Assembly: GCF_004166885.1 (NCBI RefSeq)
Contig: NZ_RCYU01000001.1
Coordinates: 434,001 to 498,000, forward strand
Reading direction: 5' to 3'
DNA from: Streptococcus sp. bf_0095
GTDB taxonomy: Bacteria; Bacillota; Bacilli; Lactobacillales; Streptococcaceae
Length of the DNA stretch: 64,000 bases
Shown: positions 43,618-52,980 of the stretch, in pieces
Numbering within the stretch: the stretch's first letter is position 1
How the letters are laid out: every line of letters begins with the position of its first letter
Notes under the pieces: model-generated
The model's input: only the letters and a program-made list of their open reading frames with translations
Databases searched by the model: none
What the model was told of the DNA's origin: nothing
Program-made: the position numbers and the translations under genes

Positions 43618-44299
43618 ATACCAATAAATCTGTTTCTTCCCGGTAGCTATAGTAATCATCAGTTGAGACAATCAGATGGTCCAATAAAACAATTCCTAGA
43701 CAATTGCAGGCTTCAATCATTTGTTGGGTAACGCCATCATCATTCTTGCTAGGATGAATGACCCCGGACGGGTGGTTGTGAACCAAGATTAAGGATGTCG
43801 CCATATGCTTGATGGCATAGTGCAAGATTTCCCTCGGTTCTGCAATGCTACGATTGACTGTTCCGATAAAGATCACTTGCTGATGGATAATTTGATTTTG
43901 GGTATTCAGATACAAGGCCAGTAAATGCTCCTGTTTCTCATGGCCTATTTTTTGTTGCATCATTTTTGCCAGCTTCTGACTACTCATGATTTGTTCCGTT
44001 TCAATCACTTCAGAAGTCTGTATTCGTTTCCCTAGTTCAATAGCAGCTAACAGCTCAATGGCCTTAACTTTCCCAATTCCTGGAACTTCCTTTAACTCCT
44101 GAAAACTCATACTAGCCAGTTCTTTTAAATTCTTTAGTGAGCCCAGCAGGTCCTGAGCGATCTCGTAGACTGGTTTATTTTTGTTCCCCGTCCGTAATAA
44201 GATGGACAGCAATTCTTGATGACTGAGCTTATCAGGTCCTTCTGTTAGCAAACGTTCTCTAGGTAAGAGACCTGATTCTTGAAATACAATATGATACAT
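43616..44299 (-). CDS. radC: RadC / JAB-domain protein
   Basis: RadC-family protein with a JAMM fold; in streptococci it is a late competence gene of uncertain function, despite its DNA repair name. Start at [12 protein letters not shown] (44299) behind GAGGAGG; 227 aa. The frame is open 5 codons further but would include the ribosome binding site. Seen directly: the helix-hairpin-helix [20 protein letters not shown] (about 69-88), [23 protein letters not shown] and the complete JAMM motif [14 protein letters not shown] (H-x-H-x7-S-x2-D). The leader contains a variant ComX box inside a hairpin; see findings. Confidence 0.93.
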   Translation of the reverse strand: MYHIVFQESGLLPRERLLTEGPDKLSHQELLSILLRTGNKNKPVYEIAQDLLGSLKNLKELASMSFQELKEVPGIGKVKAIELLAAIELGKRIQTSEVIETEQIMSSQKLAKMMQQKIGHEKQEHLLALYLNTQNQIIHQQVIFIGTVNRSIAEPREILHYAIKHMATSLILVHNHPSGVIHPSKNDDGVTQQMIEACNCLGIVLLDHLIVSTDDYYSYREETDLLV

Positions 44300-44303
44300 A
44301 AAA

Positions 44304-44337
44304 AACCTCCTCAATTAATAATTCGCAATTGAGGAGG
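44304..44337 (-). terminator. Terminator of the 92-aa gene, which also masks the radC ribosome binding site
   Basis: Perfect 11-bp arms CCTCCTCAATT/AATTGAGGAGG (44327-44337 and 44306-44316 on the minus strand), a 10-base loop, then TTTTTT. The 3' arm is the GAGGAGG site of radC. Confidence 0.8.
44320..44327 (-). promoter_or_regulatory. Candidate ComX box of radC in the hairpin loop
   Basis: TGCGAATT on the minus strand differs from the cin-box TACGAATA at two positions (A to G, and the final A to T) and has a T-rich upstream region. It lies about 20 bases before the ATG, so transcription would start near or inside the 3' arm of the hairpin. Confidence 0.6.
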
Positions 44338-44359
44338 AAAAAGGACGATTCTGTATAAA

Positions 44360-44638
44360 TTAAATTGGACAAACTACTTCTCTTAAGTTTTCAAGAATTC
44401 GAGTTTCTTCATTTGAGAAGTTAATTTTATAGCACTCTTGCACTTGTTCCAAAGACGCAAGAAATTGACGAATTTCGTATCGAATTAAGTGTTCTTGATC
44501 ATCAGGAAGGTTTTCAATGGTTTCGAAGACCTGTTCAACTTCGTAGATCCCCTTGGTAATGAGACCTGTTTTGGGGAAATCATTGACCAGTAAGCCATAG
44601 AAGTTTCTTAACAAAGTATAGATATCTTCTGTGCACAT
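44360..44638 (-). CDS. Unknown 92-residue protein
   Basis: A small acidic protein that I do not recognise. Its translation is preceded by GGAGGAACCAA and the ATG at 44638. Seen directly: a helical, Glu-rich sequence (IYTLLRNFYGLLVNDFPK, EVEQVFETIENLPDDQEH, IRQFLASLEQVQECYKINF), no membrane segment or signal peptide, three Cys (near residues 2, 68 and 90). It is transcribed alone and ends at the hairpin that covers the radC leader. Codon use looks normal for the region. No function can be given. Confidence 0.75.
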   Translation of the reverse strand: MCTEDIYTLLRNFYGLLVNDFPKTGLITKGIYEVEQVFETIENLPDDQEHLIRYEIRQFLASLEQVQECYKINFSNEETRILENLREVVCPI

Positions 44639-44806
44639 TTGGTTCCTCCAAGTTTCTTTCTATCACTCTTCTATTATAAAATAGAAAGCATGCAAAAATA
44701 TGTCAGTCAGGTAACATTTTATGACTATCCTCTTACAAGTTGGCAGAAAATTAACAGAAAAAAAGGGGGCAGGGACCTCTTTTCAGATTGAAAACAAAGT
44801 AATTTA

Positions 44807-44996
44807 AAAAACTTTCCTTAGGTGAGTACGGACGTCAGCGAACTTCGTAGAAGTTCCGTGACTAATTATTGAGTCTCTTCGCTCTTTAATTTCTTGGCTC
44901 AGGCTAAAACAGTTCCCCAAACTGTTTTACTCTCAATAATTCCGAGTGCCTGAATTAACAGTGTTTCAGGCACTTTTCTCACATCGGAAAGTTTTT
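44807..44996. repeat. Composite palindromic element with terminal inverted repeats (copy B)
   Basis: Its ends are inverted: AACTTTCC...GGTGAG on the left and CTCAC...GGAAAGTT on the right. Inside are the hairpins ACTTC/GAAGT, AATTATTGAG/CTCAATAATT, AAAACAGT/ACTGTTTT and AGTGCCTGAA/TTCAGGCACT. The left part repeats the GTACGGACG-CAGCGA sequence of 6351-6402. No open frame and no transposase, so it looks like a small non-autonomous element. Confidence 0.7.
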
Positions 44997-45080
44997 CTTC
45001 TTCTTAAATGAGTAAAAATAAAAGTCATTTTTTGAAAATCATCCAGCTGTTTTATGTAACATAACAATTTGTCTACATTC

Positions 45081-45109
45081 AAAAAAGAGGTCAAGGACCT
45101 CTCTTTTTA
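45081..45109 (-). terminator. Terminator after srtA
   Basis: AGAGGT/ACCTCT stem with a 5-base loop and T-runs on the minus strand. Confidence 0.8.
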
Positions 45110-45115
45110 AGTTGA

Positions 45116-45862
45116 TTATAATTGCATTTGATTATAAGATTTTGTGAAAGCTTCCAGTATATCATTTGGTGCTTTTGAGTAATCTACTGAAGTTTCCAAA
45201 GTACCTTTTACAATCGTACGATAAGTTGCTGCGGCATCCTCACAGGTCACCAAGGTAATTTCATTAACCCCTTCACGATCTGCAATAACATCGACCCGAT
45301 CTGGTGTCACTGTCTCAACAGAATTAATGACATAGGTATAGACCTTTTCCTTATCAGTGATATAGATTTTCATTCCAGCTTTGGCATGTTCTAATGGGGA
45401 AAAGAGCATTTCATTTGCCCCTGTTAAACCAAAGACATGGTGACTAGCCAAGGAGTAATTCCTTTGCCCCATAACCTGGTCCTCTTTCATGGTACCTGCC
45501 CCATAATAGAGTCCCACATTATCTAAGCCTTTAAAAATCGGAAGGTTCATCTTTAACTCAGGAATTGCTATCCCCCCAATAACAGGCAACTTCTGCGCCT
45601 GCCACTGGGCATTGATAACAGATTCTGTAGAAAGCGATTTGACTTCTTTAAAATCAAAGCTAGTCTTGGCATCTTTATTCTTATCGATGGTCTTTTTCGA
45701 TACCTTGTTGACTTGATACTGATTGGTATGCCACACCATGATCATGTTCCGAATCGGAGCATTAAAGATCAAGGCAATAGACAAAAGGATTAGTAAGGTA
45801 GCAAAGATATTAATCAAGCGATTGCGTAAGCTTGTTTTCTTCTTTTTTCTTCTTGAAGCCAT
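45116..45862 (-). CDS. srtA: Sortase A
   Basis: Housekeeping transpeptidase that cleaves LPXTG surface proteins and links them to peptidoglycan. 248 aa. Seen directly: a basic N-terminus and one membrane anchor (about residues 12-35, LINIFATLLILLSIALIFNAP), PVIGGIAIPELKMNLPIFKGL (start of the catalytic barrel), the His in YSLASHHVFG, the Cys in EITLVTCEDAAATYRTIV and the following Arg. These are the three catalytic residues of class A enzymes. It starts 8 bases after gyrA ends, the usual streptococcal gyrA-srtA order, so the two are co-transcribed. Confidence 0.97.
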   Translation of the reverse strand: MASRRKKKKTSLRNRLINIFATLLILLSIALIFNAPIRNMIMVWHTNQYQVNKVSKKTIDKNKDAKTSFDFKEVKSLSTESVINAQWQAQKLPVIGGIAIPELKMNLPIFKGLDNVGLYYGAGTMKEDQVMGQRNYSLASHHVFGLTGANEMLFSPLEHAKAGMKIYITDKEKVYTYVINSVETVTPDRVDVIADREGVNEITLVTCEDAAATYRTIVKGTLETSVDYSKAPNDILEAFTKSYNQMQL

Positions 45863-45870
45863 TATTTATC

Positions 45871-48333
45871 CTACCCTTCACTTTCAGTTTCAGTCTCTGA
45901 CTCATCTTTTTCGTCAGCTTGAACCGTTGTAAAGGTTACGATTTGGGCATCTTGATCCAGACGCATCACTTTCACACCCATGGTCGAACGTCCAGTTTGA
46001 GAAATATTGGCGACGCTGGTACGAATCATGACACCTGTATTGGTGATAATCATCAAATCCTCATCTCCTTTGACAGTCATGAGACCGGCCAGAGGACCAT
46101 TCTTATCAACCACATTAGCAGTTTTAATCCCTTTACCACCACGTCCTTTTGTTGGATACTCATCAGCACGCGTTCGTTTACCGTACCCCTTTTCAGTGAT
46201 GATCAATACTTCATCTTGATCTGTAATCACACTTGCACCGACCACTTGGTCGCCTGGACGGAGGTTGACACCTCGAACCCCAGTTGCCGAGCGACCCATG
46301 TTCCGTACAACAGACTCTTTGAAGCGAACAGAATAACCAAATTTGGTCCCGATGATTACGTCCGTATTTCCATCGGTTAGGAAGACGTTAATCAGCTCAT
46401 CCTCGTCTTTAAGGTTAAGAGCTTTCAAGCCATTTTGACGAATATTAGCAAACTCAGCTACACTGGTCCGTTTTACCAAACCTGAGCGGGTTGTAAAGAA
46501 GAGATAGGCGTCTTCACTACGATCCTGAGCGACGTTAATAATGGTCTGAATGGATTCTCCGTCATCTAACTTGAGCAAGTTGACAATTGGAAGTCCCTTA
46601 GCTGTACGGCCGTATTCAGGGATTTCATAGCCTTTCAGACGGTAAACCCGTCCCTTATTGGTAAAGAAGAGCAAACGATCATGGGTGCTGGTAGAAACCA
46701 ATTCACGGACAAAGTCATCATCTTTGACCCCTGTACCTTGAACACCACGTCCCCCACGTTTTTGAGCAGTAAATTCATCTTGATCCAATCGCTTGATGTA
46801 GCCCTTGTTAGAGAGAGTGATCAAAACATTGCTTTCTTCGATCAAATCTTCGTCTTCTAGTGAAAGAACTTCTCCTACCATCAATTCTGTCCGACGTGGA
46901 TCTCCAAACTTCCGTTTGACCTCGTCCAATTCTTCCTTGATAATCGCAACTACACGCTCTGGCTTGGCTAAAATATCAGCAAGATCAGCAATCAAGGCAA
47001 CGAGATCATCGTATTCGCTTTGAATCTTGTCACGTTCCAAACCAGTCAAACGACGAAGACGCATATCCAAGATAGCTTGGCTTTGACGCTCAGAAAGCTT
47101 GAACTTACTCATCAATTCTGCTTGTGCTTCTGCATCTGTCTGGCTATTACGGATGATTTTAATCACTTCATCGATGTGATCAAGAGCAATTAAGAGTCCT
47201 TCCAAGATATGGGCACGTGCTTCTGCCTTCTCTTTATCAAAGATGGTCCGACGAGTCACCACTTCTTTTTGGTGCTCAATATAAGATCCCAAAATCTCAC
47301 GAAGAGAGAGAATCTTAGGAACACCATTTTGAATAGCCAACATGTTGAAACCAAAGTTGGTTTGCATTTGGGTCATCTTGAAGAGGTTGTTTAAGATAAC
47401 ATTAGCTGAGGCATCACGGCGCACTTCGATGACGAAACGAACCCCTTCCCGGTTAGACTCATCCCGAACTGCTGTGATCCCATCGATTCGTTTTTCTTGA
47501 ACCAAACGAACGATATGCTCATGCACTTTGGTCTTGTTGACCATATAAGGAAATTCAGTGACGACAATGCGTTCACGGCCTGTCTTGGTCTCTTCAATTT
47601 CCGTCCGAGACCGTAAGACAATTGAACCTTTTCCTGTTTCATAGGCCTTATGAATACCTGATTTGCCCATGACCAAGGCCCCTGTTGGGAAATCTGGTCC
47701 AGGAAGCACCTCCATCAGCTCACGTGTGGTCACATCAGGATTGTCCATCATTAGCTTGACAGCATCAATAGACTCACCGAGGTTGTGTGGAGGGATATTT
47801 GTCGCCATCCCTACCGCAATCCCTGTAGCCCCATTGACTAACAAGTTAGGGAAGCGAGCTGGAAGGACGTTTGGTTCGCGTTCACTGGCATCATAGTTAT
47901 CTGTGAAATCAACTGTATTCTTGTTGATATCCCGAAGCATTTCAAGAGCAATCTTGCTCATACGAGCTTCTGTATACCGTTGGGCCGCGGCTCCATCACC
48001 ATCCATTGAACCAAAGTTCCCATGCCCATCTACGAGCATGTAACGATAGCTCCACCATTGAGCCATCCGAACCATAGCCTCATAAATAGAAGAGTCCCCG
48101 TGTGGATGGTATTTACCCATAACATCCCCAGTAATACGGGCAGATTTCTTATGTGGTTTATCTGGTGTAACCCCAAGTTCATTCATTCCATAAAGGATCC
48201 GACGATGAACTGGCTTTAAACCATCTCGCACGTCAGGAAGAGCCCGAGACACGATAACACTCATAGCGTAATCGATGAAACTGGTCTTCATTTCAGATGT
48301 TAAGTTAACATCAACTAAGTTATTATCCTGCAT
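45871..48333 (-). CDS. gyrA: DNA gyrase subunit A
   Basis: Breakage-reunion subunit of gyrase, which introduces negative supercoils. 820 aa, normal. Seen directly: [25 protein letters not shown] at the start; the quinolone-resistance region [17 protein letters not shown] with wild-type Ser and Glu; the catalytic Tyr in [13 protein letters not shown]; and the C-terminal GyrA beta-propeller with the GyrA-box-like [18 protein letters not shown] Glu-Thr-rich tail ([10 protein letters not shown]) follows. A -10 TATAAT lies near 48370-48375. Divergent from ldh. Confidence 0.97.
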   Translation of the reverse strand: MQDNNLVDVNLTSEMKTSFIDYAMSVIVSRALPDVRDGLKPVHRRILYGMNELGVTPDKPHKKSARITGDVMGKYHPHGDSSIYEAMVRMAQWWSYRYMLVDGHGNFGSMDGDGAAAQRYTEARMSKIALEMLRDINKNTVDFTDNYDASEREPNVLPARFPNLLVNGATGIAVGMATNIPPHNLGESIDAVKLMMDNPDVTTRELMEVLPGPDFPTGALVMGKSGIHKAYETGKGSIVLRSRTEIEETKTGRERIVVTEFPYMVNKTKVHEHIVRLVQEKRIDGITAVRDESNREGVRFVIEVRRDASANVILNNLFKMTQMQTNFGFNMLAIQNGVPKILSLREILGSYIEHQKEVVTRRTIFDKEKAEARAHILEGLLIALDHIDEVIKIIRNSQTDAEAQAELMSKFKLSERQSQAILDMRLRRLTGLERDKIQSEYDDLVALIADLADILAKPERVVAIIKEELDEVKRKFGDPRRTELMVGEVLSLEDEDLIEESNVLITLSNKGYIKRLDQDEFTAQKRGGRGVQGTGVKDDDFVRELVSTSTHDRLLFFTNKGRVYRLKGYEIPEYGRTAKGLPIVNLLKLDDGESIQTIINVAQDRSEDAYLFFTTRSGLVKRTSVAEFANIRQNGLKALNLKDEDELINVFLTDGNTDVIIGTKFGYSVRFKESVVRNMGRSATGVRGVNLRPGDQVVGASVITDQDEVLIITEKGYGKRTRADEYPTKGRGGKGIKTANVVDKNGPLAGLMTVKGDEDLMIITNTGVMIRTSVANISQTGRSTMGVKVMRLDQDAQIVTFTTVQADEKDESETETESEG

Positions 48334-48451
48334 TAAAACAATGCCTCTCTTTAATTAATTCATCATACTATTATAACACATTTAGCACTTTTTTTCTCCT
48401 TCTGAACACAAGAGAAAAAACGTTTACATCGTCCAAATTAGGCGTAAAACC

Positions 48452-48480
48452 GTGACAAAGAAAAGTAAAAGTGGTAGAAT
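48452..48480 (+). promoter_or_regulatory. ldh promoter
   Basis: -35 GTGACA (48452-48457), 17-bp spacer, -10 TAGAAT (48475-48480). An AGAAGGAG ribosome binding site follows before the ATG. Confidence 0.75.
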
Positions 48481-48510
48481 AAATGCGAATGGGGAAACCC
48501 CAAAAAATAG

Positions 48511-49515
<1,005 letters not shown>

Positions 49516-49526
49516 ACAAAACATTA

Positions 49527-49555
49527 AACACCATGTCTTAGGACATGGTGTTTTC
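49527..49555 (+). terminator. Terminator after ldh
   Basis: AACACCATGTC/GACATGGTGTT arms, TTAG loop, then TTTTC. Confidence 0.9.
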
Positions 49556-49644
49556 TTGATCTCATTATTATGAAATCCTAGAGAGCCCTGAGAGCCCAAT
49601 CCTGCTCTTAAAAACTCACTGCTATCTTTCTTCATCCAAAAACA

Positions 49645-49669
49645 AAAAAAGAGAGCCTCAAGGCTCTCC
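49645..49669 (-). terminator. Terminator after tRNA-Arg
   Basis: GAGAGCCT/AGGCTCTC with a short loop, then TTTTTTT on the minus strand. Confidence 0.85.
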
Positions 49670-49677
49670 TATCGTCA

Positions 49678-49749
49678 TCCACCCTGAGAGAATCGAACTC
49701 CCATCTCAAGAACCGGAATCTTACGTGATATCCATTACACTAAGGGTGG
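49678..49749 (-). tRNA. tRNA-Arg (anticodon CCG)
   Basis: Acceptor arms CCACCCT/AGGGTGG, an anticodon stem TAAGA/TCTTG around the loop TTCCGGT (anticodon CCG, reading CGG), and a TTCGATT T-loop. 72 nt, discriminator A, CCA not encoded. Promoter at 49760-49788, terminator downstream. Confidence 0.93.
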
Positions 49750-49759
49750 CAACTATGAT

Positions 49760-49788
49760 AGTATATCAAAAAATCGATCATTTTACAA
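49760..49788 (-). promoter_or_regulatory. tRNA-Arg promoter
   Basis: Minus strand: -35 TTGTAA (49783-49788), 17-bp spacer, -10 TATACT (49760-49765). Confidence 0.8.
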
Positions 49789-49792
49789 GTAA

Positions 49793-49818
49793 AAAAAGCT
49801 TGCCTAAGCAAGCTTTTT
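49793..49818 (-). terminator. Terminator after rpsA
   Basis: AAAAAGCTTGC/GCAAGCTTTTT arms with a 4-5 base loop. Confidence 0.9.
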
Positions 49819-49825
49819 ATGTTGA

Positions 49826-51025
49826 TTACAATTCAATATCACCAAACAAGTCAGCCATTGAGAATCCAGTTTGAGTTTCTGGAAGTTCAAAGTCACGTTT
49901 TTCTTGTTTTGGACGACGTGGACGTTGTTGACGTTTTTCTTGTTTTTCGCCTTCTTCTTGAGCTGGACGTTCTTCAAGAGCTTTGATAGAAAGTGATACA
50001 CGTTCATCAGCAGCATTTACTTCAAGAACTTTAACAGTTACTTCTTGTCCAACTTTAAGAACATCTTTTGGATTTTCAACACGTTTGTGTGAAATTTGTG
50101 AGATGTGTACAAGTCCATCGATACCTGGCAATACTTCAACGAATGCACCGAAGTCAGTCAAACGTTTAACAGTACCTTCAATGACATCACCAGCAGCCAA
50201 TTTTTGTTCTACGCCATCCCATGGTCCAGGTGTTGTAGCTTTCAATGAAAGTGATACGCGACCTTCTTCTTCGTTCAAGTCAAGGACTTTCACTTCGATT
50301 TCTTCACCAACAGTTACAACTGATTTAGGTGAAACGTTGCGTTCGTGTGACAATTCAGTCAAGTGAACCAATCCATCAACACCACCAAGGTCGATGAAAG
50401 CACCGAAGCTAGTGATACGAGCAACTTTACCAGTTACAACGTCACCAACATTCAATTTACCGAATACTTCAGCGCGAGCTGCAGCTGATGCAGCTTCAAC
50501 AACTTCACGACGAGAAAGGATGAAGCGGTTTTCTTTTGCGTCAACTTCTTTGATTTTAGCATCAAATTCTTGACCTACGAAACGTTCAGTGTTACGTACA
50601 AAACGAGTATCAAGCATTGAAGCTGGAATAAATCCACGAAGTCCTTCAAATTCTACTGAAAGTCCGCCTTTAACAGCGCGAGTTCCTTTAACAGTAACAA
50701 CTTCTTCTTCACGTCCGACCAATTTGTCCCATGCTTTGCGAGCTTCCAAACGTTTTTTAGATACAAGGTAAGTTACTGTATCAGTATCTTTACCAACTAC
50801 TTGACGAAGAACAAGCAATTCAAGTGTTTCACCTGGTTTAACCAAGTCATTGATGTCAGCATCACGATCGTTTGTCAATTCGCGAAGAGTCAAGACACCT
50901 TCGACACCAGTTCCAGAGATTGCAACGTTAGCTTGTGTAGCGTCAACTGTCAAAACTTCAGCAGTAACAACATCACCTGGCTCAACTTGGCTAACACTGT
51001 TTAGCAAATCTTCAAATTCATTCAT
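49826..51025 (-). CDS. rpsA: 30S ribosomal protein S1
   Basis: S1-domain protein that helps mRNA bind the ribosome; the Firmicute forms are shorter than the six-domain E. coli S1. 399 aa with four S1 repeats: about 15-85 ([20 protein letters not shown]), 100-170 ([15 protein letters not shown]), 190-260 ([20 protein letters not shown]) and 275-345 ([20 protein letters not shown]). A Gln/Lys/Arg-rich tail ([15 protein letters not shown]) follows, and the protein ends in [16 protein letters not shown] site. The leader has a CAAGTTT/AAACTTG hairpin (51044-51061). It lies downstream of tRNA-Gln with no obvious promoter between, so read-through is possible. Confidence 0.95.
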   Translation of the reverse strand: MNEFEDLLNSVSQVEPGDVVTAEVLTVDATQANVAISGTGVEGVLTLRELTNDRDADINDLVKPGETLELLVLRQVVGKDTDTVTYLVSKKRLEARKAWDKLVGREEEVVTVKGTRAVKGGLSVEFEGLRGFIPASMLDTRFVRNTERFVGQEFDAKIKEVDAKENRFILSRREVVEAASAAARAEVFGKLNVGDVVTGKVARITSFGAFIDLGGVDGLVHLTELSHERNVSPKSVVTVGEEIEVKVLDLNEEEGRVSLSLKATTPGPWDGVEQKLAAGDVIEGTVKRLTDFGAFVEVLPGIDGLVHISQISHKRVENPKDVLKVGQEVTVKVLEVNAADERVSLSIKALEERPAQEEGEKQEKRQQRPRRPKQEKRDFELPETQTGFSMADLFGDIEL

Positions 51026-51043
51026 CTAAAAAATCCTCCAACA

Positions 51044-51061
51044 ATCAAGTTTTCTAAACTT
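51044..51061 (-). promoter_or_regulatory. Hairpin in the rpsA leader
   Basis: CAAGTTT/AAACTTG with a 3-base loop, 20 bases before the rpsA ribosome binding site. No T-run on the coding strand, so it may be a leader structure for translation control (inference). Confidence 0.45.
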
Positions 51062-51192
51062 GACATACTTATAATTATTTTTCCTAAGCAAGCACTCGCA
51101 ACGAAATCAAAATGATCTACAACGACTTCTTCATATAAAGAAATAAAATACCTGAGTAGATATTTTACCACCTTATCTGATATTACCTAGAA

Positions 51193-51264
51193 CTGGGGTA
51201 GCTGGATTCGAACCAACGCATGAGGGAGTCAAAGTCCCTTGCCTTACCGCTTGGCTATACCCCA
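51193..51264 (-). tRNA. tRNA-Gln (anticodon TTG)
   Basis: Acceptor arms TGGGGTA/TACCCCA, anticodon stem AGGGA/TCCCT around loop CTTTGAC (anticodon TTG, reading CAA/CAG). 72 nt, discriminator G. Nine bases separate it from tRNA-Tyr, so the two share a transcript. Confidence 0.94.
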
Positions 51265-51273
51265 AAAGTGAAA

Positions 51274-51354
51274 TGGAGAGAGAGGGATTCGAACCCCCGA
51301 ACCCGAAGGAGCGGATTTACAGTCCGCCGCGTTTAGCCTCTTCGCTATCTCTCC
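51274..51354 (-). tRNA. tRNA-Tyr (anticodon GTA)
   Basis: Acceptor arms GGAGAGA/TCTCTCC, anticodon loop CTGTAAA (anticodon GTA), and a long variable arm (CTCCTTCGGGTT region) typical of bacterial tRNA-Tyr. 81 nt, discriminator A. First in the tRNA-Tyr/tRNA-Gln transcript. Confidence 0.94.
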
Positions 51355-51373
51355 AAGCAAATCAACAGACACA

Positions 51374-51402
51374 ATTATACCATTGATTTCATGAAAATGC
51401 AA
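51374..51402 (-). promoter_or_regulatory. Promoter of tRNA-Tyr/tRNA-Gln
   Basis: Minus strand: -35 TTGCAT (51397-51402), 17-bp spacer, -10 TATAAT (51374-51379). Confidence 0.85.
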
Positions 51403-51406
51403 CCCC

Positions 51407-51637
51407 TTATTTATTCAAATTGTAATTTTCGATGGCACTTTCCACTGCTTTTTCCAGTGATTTATAGAGACTTTCTACGGCTCCATTTTTCACAAGAGCG
51501 AACTGAGCCCCCATATCAGCAATCTCTGCAATAGCCTTCTTCCCAATCGCTAATTGGTAGCCATCAAAGGTATCTTTTCCAACAACTACCTTGCTATCAG
51601 AGATTTGGATTTCGATTTTTTTATCTTTTTTACTCAT
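51407..51637 (-). CDS. DUF2969 protein
   Basis: A 76-residue basic protein of DUF2969, a small family of Lactobacillales. Seen directly: MSKKDKKIEIQISDSKVVVGKDTF at the start, GYQLAIGKKAIAEI in the middle, and a C-terminal helix LYKSLEKAVESAIENYNL. No signal peptide, no Cys. A ribosome binding site (GAGGTAGAAG) precedes the ATG. It lies upstream of the tRNA pair and has no terminator of its own, so it could be read into the tRNAs. Function unknown. Confidence 0.82.
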   Translation of the reverse strand: MSKKDKKIEIQISDSKVVVGKDTFDGYQLAIGKKAIAEIADMGAQFALVKNGAVESLYKSLEKAVESAIENYNLNK

Positions 51638-51744
51638 TCTTCTACCTCATTTCAACCCCTTTATTTTACAAAATTTTTCACATGCTTGCAAGCCGGAAAT
51701 GTTTCATGATTAAATTATTTTAATTTGCTAGTATCGCTTCCTAA

Positions 51745-51771
51745 GAAAAAAGAGGGAGTACTTCTCCCTCT
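51745..51771 (-). terminator. Terminator after ilvE
   Basis: AGAGGGAG/CTCCCTCT arms followed by TTTTTT on the minus strand. Confidence 0.9.
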
Positions 51772-51781
51772 GATCATTCCT

Positions 51782-52807
51782 TTAATCGTTTACTTTGAAA
51801 ATCCATCCTTCTGGTGCTTCAATATCACCAAACTGGATGCCCGTTAATTCATCATACAGCTTGCGGGTAACCGGCCCTACTTCCGTTTCTGAATAGAAGA
51901 CATGGAAGTCATCTCCGTGCTGAACTCCTCCGATTGGTGAAATAACTGCGGCAGTTCCACAAGCACCTGCTTCAACAAATCGGTCTAAGTTATCGATTGG
52001 GACATCCCCTTCGATTGGTGTCAAACCAAGACGGTGCTCTGCGAGATAGAGCAAGGAATACTTGGTAATGGATGGCAGAATAGATGGGCTAAGTGGCGTC
52101 ACAAACTCATTATCAGCTGTGATCCCAAAGAAGTTAGCAGATCCCACTTCTTCAATCTTGGTGTGGGTTGCAGGATCCAAGTAGATCACGTCTGAGAAGT
52201 TTCGAGACTTAGCTAATTTACCAGGTAAGAGGCTAGCGGCATAGTTTCCACCGACTTTCGCTGCACCTGTCCCATGGGGAGCTGCCCGGTCATAGTCGTC
52301 TTGGATCAAGAAGTTGGTTGGAACCAAGCCACCCTTGAAGTAGTTTCCGACGGGCATAGCAAAGATCGTAAAGATGTATTCCTCTGCTGGCTTCACCCCA
52401 ATGATATCTCCAACCCCAATCAACAATGGACGAAGATAGAGGGTTCCACCTGTTCCATATGGTGGGACATATTCTTCATTGGCACGCACTACTGCTTTAC
52501 AAGCTTCCACAAACATGTCCGTTGGAACTTGATGCATAAGCAAGCGATCTGCAGTCCGTTGAAGGCGTTTGGCATTTTCATCAGGACGGAACAATTGAAT
52601 GCTGCCATCTTTTGTCCGGTAGGCTTTCAGCCCCTCAAAAGCTTGCTGTCCATAGTGCAAACTTGGAGAAGATTCCGAAATATGAAGAGTGGCATCTTCG
52701 GATAGTTCTCCATTTTCCCAGGCACCATTACGATAATAGGCGATGTAGCGGTAAGGTAATTTCATATAAGAAAATCCAAGATTTTCCCAATCAAGTGATA
52801 CTGTCAT
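51782..52807 (-). CDS. ilvE: Branched-chain amino acid aminotransferase
   Basis: PLP enzyme for the last step of leucine, isoleucine and valine synthesis and the first of their breakdown. The start is at MTVSLDWENLGFSYM (52807), 8 bases after GAAGGA; 341 aa. Seen directly: LHYGQQAFEGLKAYRTKDGSIQLFRP, VPPYGTGGTLYLRPLLIGVG, the PLP lysine in GTGAAKVGGNYAASLLP (about residue 196) and EEVGSANFFGI. It has its own promoter with a perfect CodY box upstream, and a leader with a CTTGCTA/TAGCAAG hairpin near 52837-52855. Confidence 0.96.
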   Translation of the reverse strand: MTVSLDWENLGFSYMKLPYRYIAYYRNGAWENGELSEDATLHISESSPSLHYGQQAFEGLKAYRTKDGSIQLFRPDENAKRLQRTADRLLMHQVPTDMFVEACKAVVRANEEYVPPYGTGGTLYLRPLLIGVGDIIGVKPAEEYIFTIFAMPVGNYFKGGLVPTNFLIQDDYDRAAPHGTGAAKVGGNYAASLLPGKLAKSRNFSDVIYLDPATHTKIEEVGSANFFGITADNEFVTPLSPSILPSITKYSLLYLAEHRLGLTPIEGDVPIDNLDRFVEAGACGTAAVISPIGGVQHGDDFHVFYSETEVGPVTRKLYDELTGIQFGDIEAPEGWIFKVND

Positions 52808-52884
52808 GTCAGTTTTCCTTCTTCCATTCAAGACTTGCTAAATAGCAAGAGCCACCACAAAGGATGACTTTATTCATGTACTCT

Positions 52885-52912
52885 ATTTTACACCATTTCA
52901 TGAGAATTTCAA
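52885..52912 (-). promoter_or_regulatory. ilvE promoter
   Basis: Minus strand: -35 TTGAAA (52907-52912), 16-bp spacer, -10 TAAAAT (52885-52890). Confidence 0.75.
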
Positions 52913-52923
52913 GTGAAATTTGC

Positions 52924-52938
52924 AATTTTCAGAAAATT
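52924..52938 (-). promoter_or_regulatory. CodY box upstream of ilvE
   Basis: AATTTTCTGAAAATT on the minus strand (AATTTTCAGAAAATT on the plus strand) matches all 15 positions of the CodY consensus, about 12 bases upstream of the -35. Branched-chain amino acids are the CodY ligand, so control of ilvE is expected. Confidence 0.85.
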
Positions 52939-52947
52939 TATCGAGCA

Positions 52948-52980
52948 AAAAAATTAGCCATAAACTGGCTAATTTTGTTT
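52948..52980 (-). terminator. Terminator after parC
   Basis: AAAATTAGCCA/TGGCTAATTTT stem with a 5-base loop and T-run on the minus strand. Confidence 0.85.

Larger units (their letters stand above)
44639..45115. other. Intergenic region between srtA and the 92-aa gene
   Basis: 477 bases without a gene. It holds the composite palindromic element at 44807-44996 and the srtA terminator at 45081-45109. The rest is A/T-rich; I see no further structure. Confidence 0.7.
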
